From the NCBI GenBank assembly GCA_016647705.1, contig JAENRU010000492.1, positions 279,001-343,000 of the forward strand: a DNA stretch of 64,000 bases, in the 5' to 3' direction. Under the pieces are notes generated by a model. The model saw nothing but the letters and a program-made list of their open reading frames with translations, did not search any database and was not told the origin of the DNA. The translations under genes were made by a program, and so were the position numbers. This document shows, piece after piece, positions 55,131-63,660 of the stretch; the first letter of the stretch is position 1, and the number at the start of each line of letters is the position of its first letter. This DNA is from Eucommia ulmoides (lineage: Eukaryota; Streptophyta; Magnoliopsida; Garryales; Eucommiaceae).

Positions 55131-55562
55131 GAAACAACCTCAAACATAAAACAACACTTTTTATGGTGGAAATGACGTTCTATTCAAAATGCCCAAAAAG
55201 ACCAAGTTCGACCAAATAATTCAACCGTGTCCGTTTCGGACGAAAAATATGACATGATCGGGATGAAACGGCCCTCTGTGTAAAACGCCCCCAAAATACC
55301 CAAAAAGACTAAATTCGACAAGATAATTCAACTGTGTCAATTTCGGACAGAAGACAACACTTTTTTGGGTGGAAACGGACTTCTTTGGAAACACCCCCAA
55401 AATGCTCAGAAAGACCAAGTTTGATCCGAAAATTCAAATATGTCCGTTTCGGATGCAATGTACCACTTGTTTAGTTGGAAACGGGCCTCCGTACAAAATG
55501 AACCCAAAAGACCAAATTTGACCTGAAAATTGAACAGTGGTTGTTTCGGACGAAAAGTACCA

Positions 55563-55564
<2 letters not shown>

Positions 55565-55598
<34 letters not shown>
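55565..55598 (+). repeat. Long poly-T tract (34 nt)
   Basis: A run of 34 T in a D monomer followed by ATGGAAAGAACC instead of the usual GTTGAAACAACC. The ATGGAAA-type linker characterises D monomers in the 48.8-57.2 kb region. Confidence 0.85.
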
Positions 55599-55601
<3 letters not shown>

Positions 55602-57294
55602 GAAAGAACCTCAGATACAAAACAACACTTTTTATGGTGGAAATGACGTTCTATTCAAAATGCCCAAAAATACTATGTTCGACCAAATAATTCAACTGTG
55701 TCTCTTTCAGACGAAAAATATGACATGATCGGGATGAAACGGCCCTCTGAGTAAAACGCCCCCAAAATGCCCAAAAAGACTAAATTCGACCAAATAATTC
55801 AACTGTGTCTATTTCCGACTGAAGACAACACCTTTTTAGGTGGAAACGGCCTTCTTTGGAAACACCCCCAAAATGCTCAGAAAGACCAAGTTTCACCCGA
55901 AAATTCAACTGTGTCCGTTCTGGACGCAAAGTACCGCTTGTTTGGTTGGAAACGGGCCTCGGTACAAAACGCACCCAAAATGCCCGAAAACACCAAATTT
56001 GACCTGAATACTGAACAGTGGTTGTTTCGGACGAAAAGCACCCCTTTTTTTTTTTTTTTTTTGTTGAAACAACCTCAGACATAAAACAACACTTTTTTTG
56101 GGTGGAAATGACGTTCTATTCAAAATGACCAAAAAGACCAAGTTCGACCAAATAATTCAACTGTGTCCGATTCGAAAGAAAAATATGACATGATCGGGAT
56201 GAAACGGCCCTCTGTGTAAAACGCCCCCAAAATACCCAAAAAGACTAAATTCGACAAGATAATTCAATTGTGTCTATTTTGGACGGAAGACAACACTTTT
56301 TTGGGTAGAAACGGACTTATTTCCAAACGCCCCCAAAATTCTCAGAAAGACCAAGTTTGACACGAAAATTCAACTGTGTCCGTTTCGAACGCAAAGTACC
56401 GCTTGTTTGGTTGGAAACGGCCCTTTGTACAAAACACACCCCCAAATGCCCGAAAAGTCCAAATTTGACCTGAAAATTGAACAGTGGTTGTTTCGGACGA
56501 AAAGTACCATTTTTTTTTATTGATACAACCTCAGACATAAAACAACACTTTTTTGGGTGGAAATGACGTTCTATTCAAAATGCCCAAAAAGACCGAGTTC
56601 GACCAAATAATTCAACTGTGTCCGTTTCGGACCAAAAATATAACATGCTCGGGATGTAACGACCCTTTTGGAATGAAACTCCCCAAAAATGCTCAGAATG
56701 ATAAAGTTCGACTAGATAATTCAATTGTGTCTGTTTTGGACGAAAAATAACACTTTTTTTGGGTGGAAATGAAGTTCTATGCAAAATGCCCAAAAAGACA
56801 GAGTTCGACCAAATAATTCAAATGTGTCGGTTTCGAACGAAAAATATGACATGTTCGGGATGAAATGGCCCTTTGTGTAAAACGCCTCCAAAATGCCCAA
56901 AAGGACTAAATTCGACCAGATAATACTACTGTGTCTATTTCAGACGAAAGACAACACTTTTTTGGGTTGAAAAGACCTTCTTTGGAAACGCCCCGAAAAT
57001 CCTAAGAAAGACCAAGTTTGACCCGAACATTCAACTGTGTCCGTTTTGGACGCAAAGTACCACTTGTTTGGTTGGAAACGGGCCTCTGTACAAATGCACC
57101 CAAAATGCCCGAAAAGACCAAATTTGACCTGAAAATTGAACAGTGGTTGTTTCGGACGAAAAGTACAACTTTTTTTTTCTTTTTTTTTTTTTTTTTTTTA
57201 TGGAAACAACCTCAGACATAAAACAACACTTTTTTTTGGTGGAAATGACGTTCTATTCAAAATGCTCAAAAAGACAAAGTTTGACCAATTAATT

Positions 57295-57487
57295 CAATTA
57301 TGTCTATTTCGGACGGAAGACAACACTCTTTTTGGTGGAAACGGCCTTCTTTGGAAACACCCCCAAAATGCTCAGAAAGACCAAGTTTGACCCGAAAATT
57401 CAACTGTATCCGTTTCGGACGCAAAGTACCACTTGTTTGGTTGGAAACGGGCCTTCGTACAAAACGCACCAAAAATGCCCAAAAAGA
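57295..57487 (+). repeat. Disrupted unit (D-B-C fragment) before the insert
   Basis: A D monomer runs straight into a B monomer near 57295, so A is missing, as at about 48128. B is followed by a C monomer that stops after GCCCAAAAAGA at 57487, where the retrotransposon fragment starts. The site was thus already irregular or was rearranged with the insertion. Confidence 0.75.
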
Positions 57488-57692
57488 TCTGATGAGAACC
57501 AACAAGCAACATTAAAGGACACATTGCGTGTCCCGGTTGGGCCCATTACTTGCGCAAGATCCAAGAAGATCAAAGAAGCGCTTAGTGGGCTAATTCAAGA
57601 CCTTTCGGCTGAATCGAAAATAATAAAGCCCAAATTAGGCCCAAATGACGATCAAGGCCTAATCCATCTAGTCAAAGCAAGTGAATGGGCTT
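57488..57692 (+). mobile_element. Ty3/gypsy-like retrotransposon polyprotein fragment (relic)
   Basis: This is the only non-satellite sequence in the window. Read from 57491 it gives about 67 codons to a TAA at 57692-57694. The translation includes RVPVGPITCARSKKIKEAL, then SGLIQDL, and near the end DDQGLIHLV. A GP(I/M)TR(A/S)(R/K)-K-K-(I/L)-KEAL block followed by an LIHLV-like block is, from memory of the family, typical of the C-terminal region of plant LTR-retrotransposon polyproteins. Here the first arginine of TRAR is cysteine (TGC, one step from CGC, consistent with CpG decay). No LTR, primer-binding site, protease, reverse transcriptase or integrase is present, so it is a short dead fragment. 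It interrupts a C monomer; on the other side the array resumes at the end of a D monomer, so about one monomer of satellite is missing. The upstream reading frame joins it only by chance. Confidence 0.7.
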
Positions 57693-58177
57693 AAAGAGCA
57701 ATTTCGACCAAATAATTCAACTGTGTCCGTTTCGGACGAAAAATATGACATGATCGGGATGAAACGGCCCTCTTTGCAAAATGCACCCAAAATGCCCAAA
57801 AAGACTAAATTCGACCAAATAATTCAACTGTGTCTATTTCGGAGGGAAGACAACACTTTTTTGGGTGGAAACGGCCTTCTTTGGAAACGCCCCCAAAAAG
57901 CTCAGAAACACCAAGTTTGAATCGAAAATTCAACTGTGTCCGTTTCGGACATAAAGTACCACTTGTTTGGTTGGAAATGGGCTTCCGTACATAACGCACC
58001 CAAAATGCCCGAAATGACCAAATTTAACCTGAAAATTGAACAGTGGTTGTTTCGGACGAAAAGTACCACTATTTTTTTTTTTTGGTTGAAACAACCTCAG
58101 GCATAAAACAACACTTTTTTTGGGTGGAAATGGCGTTTTATTCAAAATGCCCAAAAACACGAAGTTCGACCAAATAA

Positions 58178-58286
58178 TTCAACTGTGTCCGTTTCGGACC
58201 AAAAATATAACATGCTCAGGATGAAACGACCCTTTTGGATTGAAAAGCTGCGAAAATGCTCAGAAAGACAAGGTTCGACCAGATAA
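58178..58286 (+). repeat. Reference monomer type E
   Basis: A clean example of type E, 109 bp, first member of a six-monomer unit. It is recognised by GGACCAAAAATATAACATGC, then ATGAAACGACCCTTTTGGAT, then an AAAGACAAGGTTCGACCAGA-like tail. Type E replaces type A in many four-monomer units, where it usually reads TTTAGGACAAAAAATATAAC and ends with TGCTCATAAAGACAAAG. Confidence 0.9.
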
Positions 58287-58383
58287 TTCAACTGCGTTTG
58301 CTTCGGACGAAAAACAACACTTTTTTTGGGTGGAAAGGACATTCTATCCAAAATGCCCAAAAAGACAAAGTTCGACCAAATAA
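58287..58383 (+). repeat. Reference monomer type F
   Basis: Type F, 97 bp, the shortest regular monomer. It is recognised by a TTTGCTTCGGACGAAAAACA-like start (TCTGCTTCGG in most copies), then CACTTTTTTTGGGTGGAAAG and ACATTCTATCCAAAATGCCC (normally ACGTTCTATCC), ending GACAAAGTTCGACCAAATAA. It occurs in six-monomer units between E and A. Its back half closely matches the back half of type D, which bears on the origin of D. Confidence 0.88.
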
Positions 58384-58490
58384 TTCAACTGTGTCCGTTT
58401 CGGACGAAAAATATGACATGATCGGGATGAAACGGCCCTCCCTGTAAAATGCCCCCAAAATGCCCAACAAGACTAAATTCGACCAGATAA
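58384..58490 (+). repeat. Reference monomer type A
   Basis: Type A, 107 bp. Landmarks are CCGTTTCGGACGAAAAATAT, GACATGATCGGGATGAAACG, GCCCTC, then a CCCCCAAAATGCCCA-type segment and GACTAAATTCGACCAGATAA. CCGTTTC and GAAACGG form a 7-bp inverted repeat about 30 bp apart. It is the usual first monomer of a four-monomer unit. Confidence 0.9.
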
Positions 58491-58596
58491 TTCAACTGTG
58501 TCTATTTCGGACGAAAGACAACACTTTTTTGGGTGGAAACGGCCTTCTTTGGAAACGCCCCCAAAATGCTCAGAAAGACCAAGTTTGACTCGAAAA
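58491..58596 (+). repeat. Reference monomer type B
   Basis: Type B, 106 bp. Landmarks are TCTATTTCGGACG, GAAGACAACACTTTTTT (here AAAGACAACAC), GGGTGGAAACGGCCTTCTTT, GGAAACGCCCCCAAAATGCT and CAGAAAGACCAAGTTTGAC. In module copies the left landmark is TTTCGTACGG. Type B always precedes C in regular units. Confidence 0.9.
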
Positions 58597-58702
58597 TTCA
58601 ACTGTGTCCGTTTCGGACGCAAAGTACCACTTGTTTGGTTGGAAACGGGCCTCCGTACAAATACACCAAAAATGCCCGAAAAGACCAAATTTAACCTGAA
58701 AA
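58597..58702 (+). repeat. Reference monomer type C
   Basis: Type C, 106 bp here and usually 107 bp. Landmarks are CCGTTTCGGACGCAAAGTAC, CACTTGTTTGGTTGGAAACG, GGCCTCCGTACAAA and GACCAAATTTGACCTGAAAA (AACCTG here). It contains the 17-mer TTTGGTTGGAAACGGGC, which resembles the mammalian CENP-B box at 15 of 17 positions. A/T tracts (AAAA, AAAA, AAATTT, AAAATT) in its back half are spaced roughly 10 bp apart. Confidence 0.9.
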
Positions 58703-58842
58703 TTGAGCAGTGGTTGTTTCGGACGAAAAGTACCACTTTTTTTTTTTGTTGTTGAAACAACCTCAGACGTAAAACAACACTTTTTTGGGTCGAAAAGTCG
58801 TTCTATTCAAAATGCCCAAAAAGACCAGATTCGACCAAATAA
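58703..58842 (+). repeat. Reference monomer type D (composite, with poly-T)
   Basis: Type D, 140 bp, ends each HOR. It begins TTGAGCAGTGG here (TTGAACAGTGG is usual), then TTGTTTCGGACGAAAAGTAC, CAC, a T run, GTTGAAACAACCTCAGAC, then a TAAAACAACACTTTTTTGGG-type segment, a (A)TGACGTTCTATTCAAAA-type segment and a GTTCGACCAAATAA-type tail. The first ~58 bp align with type C (GGACGCAAAGTACCACTTG, then GTTGGAAACGGG). The rest aligns with F or B from the CAACACTTTTTT point. It therefore looks like a fused C/F monomer, which explains its length of about 1.3 monomers. GGTTGTTTC and GAAACAACC form a 9-bp inverted repeat around the T run. A second overlapping pair, AGTGGT with ACCACT, lies inside it. 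Confidence 0.88.
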
Positions 58843-61224
58843 TTCAACTGTGTCCGTTTTGGACGAAAAACATGACATGATCGGGATGAAACGACCCATT
58901 ACGATTGAAACACCCCAAAAATGCTCAAAAAGACAAAGTTCGACCAGATAATTCGATTGTCTATTTCAGACGGAACACAACACTTTTTTGGGTGGAAACG
59001 GCCTTATTTGGAAACGCCCCCAAAATGCTCAGAAAGTCCAAGTTTGACCCAAAAATTCAACTGTGTCCGTTTCGGACGCAAAGTACCACTTGTTTGGGTG
59101 GAAACGGACCTCCGTACCAAACGCACCCAAAATGCCCGAAAAGACCAAATTTGACTTGAAAATTGAACAAGGGTTGTTTCGGACGAAAGTACCACTTTTT
59201 TTTTTGTTGAAAAAACTTCAGACATCAAACAACACTTTTTTGGGTGGAAATGGCGTTCAATTCAAAATGCCCAAAGAGACCAAGTTCGACCAAATAATTC
59301 AACTGTGTCCGTTTCGGACGAAAAATATGACATGATCGGGATGAAACGGCCCTCTGTGTAAAACGCCCCCAAAATGCCCAAAAAGACTAAATTCGACCAG
59401 ATAATTCAACTGTGTCTATTTCGGACGGAAGACAACACTTTTTTAGGTGGAAACAGACATCTTTGGAAACACCCCAAAAATGCTCAGAAAGACCAAGTTT
59501 GACCCGAAAATTCAACTGTGTCCGTTTGGGACGCAAAATACCACTTGTTTGGTTCGAAGCGGGCCTCCGTACAAAACGCACCCAAAATGCCCGAAAACAC
59601 CAAATTTGACCTGAATATTGAACAGTGGTTGTTTCGGACGAAAAGCACCACTTTTTTTTTTTGTTGAAACAACCTCAGACCTAAAACAATACTTTTTTGG
59701 GTGGAAATGGCGTTCTATTCAAAATGCCCAAAAAGACGAAGTTCGACCAAATAATTCAACTGTGTCAGTTTTGGACCAAAAATATAACATGCTCGGGATG
59801 AAACGACCCTTTTGGATTAAAAAGCCCCAAAAATGCTCAGAAAGACAAGGTTCGACCAGATAATTCAACTGTGTCTGTTTCAGACGAAAAACAACACTTT
59901 TTTTGGGCGGAAAGGACGTTCTATCCAAAATGCCCAAAAAGACAAAGTTCGACCAAATAATTCAGCCCGTTTCGGACGAAAAATATGACATGATCGGGAT
60001 GAAACGGCCCTCCGTGTAAAACGCCCCCAAAATGCCCAAAAAGACTAAATTCGACCAAATAATTCAACTGTGTCTTTTTCGGACGGAAGACAACACTTTT
60101 TTGGGTAGAAATGGCCTTCTTTGGAAACACCCCAAAAATGCTCCGAAAGACCAAGTTTGACTCGAAAATTAAACTGTGTCCGTTTCGGACGCAAAGTACC
60201 ACTTGTTTGGTTGGAAACGGGAATCCGTACAAAACGCATCGAAAATGGCCAAAAAGCCCAAATTTGACCTGAATATTGAACAGTGGATGTTTCAGACGAA
60301 AAGTACCATTTTTTTTTTGTTGTTGAAAAAATTTCAGACATCAAACAACACTTTTTTGGGTGGAAATGACGTTCTATTCAAAATGCCGAAAAAGACCAAA
60401 TTCGACCAAATAATTCAACTGTGTCCGTTTCGGACGAAAAATATGACATGTTCGGGATGAAGTGGCCCTCTGTGTAAAACGCCCCCAGGATGCCCAAAAA
60501 GACTAAATTCGACCAGATAATTTGACTGTGTCTATTTCAAACGGAAGATAACACTTTTTTGGGTGGAAACGGCCTTCTTTGGAAACGCCCCCAAAATGCT
60601 CAGAAAGACCAAGTTTGACCCGAAAATTCAACTGTGTCCATTTCGGACGCAAAGTACCACTTGTTTGGTTGGAAACGGGCATCCGTACAAAATGCACCGA
60701 AAATGCCCGGAAAGGCCAAATTTGACCTGAATATTGAACAGTGGTTGTTTCGGACGAAAAGTACCACTTTTTTTTTTTTTTTTGGAAACAACCTCAGATA
60801 TAAACAACACTTTTTGGGGTGTAAATGACGTTCTATTCAAAATGCCAAGAAAGACCACGTTCGACCAAATAAGTTAACTGTGTCCGTTTAGGACAAAAAA
60901 TATAACATGCTCAGAATGAAACGACCCTTTTGGATTGAAACACCCCAAAAATGCTCAGAAAGACAAAGTTCGATCAGATAATTCAACTGTCTATTTCGGA
61001 CGAAAGAAAACACTTTTTTGGGTGGAAACGGCCTTCTTTGGAAATGCCCCCAAAATCCTCAGAAAGACCAAGTTTGACCTGAAAATTCAACTGTGTCCGT
61101 TTCGGACGCAAAGTACCACTTGTTTGGTTGGAAACGGGCATCCATACGAAAGGCACCGAAAATGCCCGAAAAGGCCAAATTTGACCTGAAGATTGAACAG
61201 TGGTTGTTTCGGACGAAAAGTACC

Positions 61225-61226
<2 letters not shown>

Positions 61227-61270
<44 letters not shown>
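61227..61270 (+). repeat. Longest poly-T tract (44 nt)
   Basis: An uninterrupted run of 44 T in a D monomer, the longest in the window. Typical D tracts are 10-18 nt. It lies between CAC and GTGGAAACAACC, so it is an expansion in place. Exact length may carry assembly or read error. Confidence 0.85.
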
Positions 61271-61271
<1 letters not shown>

Positions 61272-61822
61272 TGGAAACAACCTCAGATATAAAACAACAC
61301 TTTTTGGGGTGTAAATGACGTTCTATTCAAAATGCCAAGAAACATCACGTTCGACCAAATAATTGAACTGTGTCCGCTTAGCACAAAAAATATAACATGC
61401 TCAGAAATGAAACAACCCTTTTGGATTGAAACACCCCAAAAATGCTCAGAAAGACAAAGTTCGATCAGATAATTGAACTGTCTATTTCGGACGGAAGACA
61501 ACACTTTTTTGGGTGGAAACGGCCTTCTTTGGAAACGCCCCCAAAATCCTCAGAAAGACCAAGTTTGACCCAAAAATTCAACTGTGTCTGTTTCGGACGC
61601 AAAGTACCACTTGTTTGGTTGGAAACGGGCCTCCGTACAAATGCACCAAAAATGCCCGAAAAGACCAAATTTGACCTGAAAATTGAGCAGTGGTAGTTTC
61701 CGACGAAAAGTACCACTTTTTTTTGTTGTTGTTGAAACAACCTTAGACGTAAAATAACACTTTTTTAGGTAGAAAAGACGTTCTATTCAAAATGCCCAAA
61801 AAGACTTAGTTCGACCAAATAA

Positions 61823-62284
61823 TTCAACTGTGTCCGTTTTGGACGAAAAATATGACATGATCGGGATGAAACGACCCTTTAGGATTGAAACACCCCAAAA
61901 ATGCTCAAAAAGACAAAGTTCGACCAGATAATTCAATTGTGTCTATTTCGGACGCAACACAACACTTTTTTGGGTGGAAACAGCCTTCTTTGGAAACGCC
62001 CCCAAAATGCTCAGAAAGTCCAAGTTTGACCCAAAAATTCAACTATGTCTGTTTCGGACGCAAAGTAGCACTTGTTTGGGTGGAAACGGGCCTCCGTACC
62101 AAACGCACCCAAAATACCCGAAAAGACCAAATTTGACCTGAAAATTGAACAGGGGTTGTTTCGGACGAAAAGTAGCACTTTTTTTTTTTTTTGTTGAAAA
62201 AACTTCAGACATCAAACAACACTTTTTTGGGTGGAAAAGACGTTCTATTCAAAATGCCCAAAAAGACTTAGTTCGACCAAATAA
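61823..62284 (+). repeat. Four-monomer HOR unit, 462 bp, copy 1 of an identical pair
   Basis: The unit consists of an E-type monomer (61823-61931), B (61932-62037), C (62038-62144) and D (62145-62284). Private variants are AAGACTTAGTTCGACC, TTTAGGATTGAAAC, GACGCAACACAACAC, GAAAGTCCAAG, GTAGCACTTG and AACAGGGGTTG. It matches the next 462 bp base for base when read line by line, including a 14-nt T tract in each. Confidence 0.93.
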
Positions 62285-62746
62285 TTCAACTGTGTCCGTT
62301 TTGGACGAAAAATATGACATGATCGGGATGAAACGACCCTTTAGGATTGAAACACCCCAAAAATGCTCAAAAAGACAAAGTTCGACCAGATAATTCAATT
62401 GTGTCTATTTCGGACGCAACACAACACTTTTTTGGGTGGAAACAGCCTTCTTTGGAAACGCCCCCAAAATGCTCAGAAAGTCCAAGTTTGACCCAAAAAT
62501 TCAACTATGTCTGTTTCGGACGCAAAGTAGCACTTGTTTGGGTGGAAACGGGCCTCCGTACCAAACGCACCCAAAATACCCGAAAAGACCAAATTTGACC
62601 TGAAAATTGAACAGGGGTTGTTTCGGACGAAAAGTAGCACTTTTTTTTTTTTTTGTTGAAAAAACTTCAGACATCAAACAACACTTTTTTGGGTGGAAAA
62701 GACGTTCTATTCAAAATGCCCAAAAAGACTTAGTTCGACCAAATAA
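62285..62746 (+). repeat. Four-monomer HOR unit, 462 bp, copy 2 of an identical pair
   Basis: This is the second copy of the 462-bp unit, carrying the same private variants as copy 1. A third copy begins at 62747 and follows the same sequence into its first monomer, to about 62815. There CACCCC has become CACCCA; beyond this it reverts to common B and C variants (GACGGAACAC, AGACC). The pattern is that of a very recent tandem duplication by unequal exchange. Confidence 0.92.
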
Positions 62747-63599
62747 TTCAACTGTGTCCGTTTTGGACGAAAAATATGACATGATCGGGATGAAACGACC
62801 CTTTAGGATTGAAACACCCAAAAAATGCTCAAAAAGACAAAGTTCGACCAGATAATTCAATTGTGTCTATTTCGGACGGAACACAACACTTTTTTGGGTG
62901 GAAACGGCCTTCTTTGGAAACACCCCCAAAATGCTCAGAAAGACCAAATTTGACCCGAAAATTCACCTGTGTCCGTTTCGGACGCAAAGTACCACTTGTT
63001 TGGTTCGAAGCGGGCCTCCGTACAAAACGCACCCAAAATGCCCGAAAACACCAAATTTGACCTGAAAATTGAACAGTGATTGTTTCGAACGAAAAGTACC
63101 ACTTTTGTTTTTTGTTGAAACAACCTCAGACATAAAACAACACTTTTTTTGGTGGAACTGACGTTTTATTTAAAATGTCCAAAAAGACCAAGTTTGACCA
63201 AATAATTCAACTGTGTTCATATCGGACGAAAAATATGACATGATCGGGATGAAACGGCCCTCTGTGTAAAACGCCCCCAAAATACCCAAAAAGACTAAAT
63301 TCGACCAGATAATTCAACTATGTCTATATCGGATGGAAGACAACAGTTTTTTGGGTGGAAACGACCTTGTTTGGAAACGCCCCCAAAATCCTCAGAAAGA
63401 CCAAGTTCGACACGAAAATTCAACTGTGTCCGTTTCGGATGCAAAGTACCACTTGTTTGGTTGGAAACGGCCCTACGTACAAAACACACCCAAAATGCTC
63501 GAAAAGTTCAAATTTGACCTGAAAATTGAACTGTGGTTGTTTCGGACGAAAAGTACCACTTTTTTTTTTTGTTGAAACAACATCAGACATCAAACAACA

Positions 63600-63660
63600 C
63601 TTTTTTGGGTGGAAATGACGGTCTATTCAAAATGCCCAAAAATTCAACTGTGTCCGTTTC
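63600..63660 (+). repeat. D monomer with 20-bp deletion in its tail
   Basis: The sequence AATGCCCAAAAATTCAACTG replaces the usual tail, in which GACCAAGTTCGACCAAATAA lies between AAAAA and TTCAACTG. The D-to-D interval is 437 instead of 457 bp. Confidence 0.82.

Larger units (their letters stand above)
49426..57295 (+). repeat. HOR block 8: young repeated modules
   Basis: T tracts start near 49760, 50229, 50691, 51347, 52033, 52683, 53046, 53509, 53972, 54433, 55089, 55565, 56045, 56510 and 57170. A six-monomer module with private variants TGGAAAGGAAGTTCTATGC, AAAAGGACTAAATTCGACC, TTGGGTTGAAAAGACCTTC and CCTAAGAAAGACC recurs at about 50.7, 52.05, 54.45 and 56.5 kb (offsets about 1337, 2405 and 2081 bp). 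Another variant group (TCCGTTCTGGACGCAAAG, AAAGCACCCC) recurs at about 50.0, 53.7 and 55.8 kb. Confidence 0.86.
1..57487 (+). repeat. Satellite array, left part (HORs of ~107-bp monomers)
   Basis: The whole stretch is head-to-tail satellite DNA in one orientation. Each monomer of about 107 bp has the same landmarks in order: TTCAACTGTGTC, a TTTCGGACG core, a GGNTGAAACGG-like centre, CCCCAAAATG, and a GACC-ending tail before the next TTCAACT. Six monomer types (A to F) are ordered mainly as A-B-C-D, E-B-C-D or E-F-A-B-C-D. The poly-T tract in D recurs about every 460 or 665 bp. No inverted segment and no unique spacer longer than a few bases was seen. The window opens inside a D monomer, so the array extends leftward. 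Many copy-to-copy differences are C-to-T or G-to-A changes at CpG, as expected for methylated heterochromatin. No gene is supported in this stretch; open frames on both strands are satellite-derived. Confidence 0.97.
58178..58842 (+). repeat. Reference six-monomer HOR unit (E-F-A-B-C-D, 665 bp)
   Basis: One complete six-monomer unit. D-to-D intervals of 650-672 bp mark 22 such units, ending at T tracts near 1545, 2692, 14809, 15928, 17523, 22417, 23082, 25593, 28129, 31461, 32594, 36598, 41447, 42581, 44627, 47150, 51347, 52683, 55089, 57170, 58737 and 60309. None lies between about 2.7 and 14.1 kb. Confidence 0.88.

Noticed and set aside
57332..57694. A 120-codon gene spanning satellite and the retrotransposon fragment
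   Set aside because: The first half is satellite B and C sequence. The open frame across the junction is by chance, and only codons from about 57491 show retrotransposon similarity.
58703..58842. D monomer as a MITE insertion in a satellite monomer
   Set aside because: The inverted repeat is suggestive, but both halves of D align with other monomers and there is no target-site duplication. A fused monomer explains it better.
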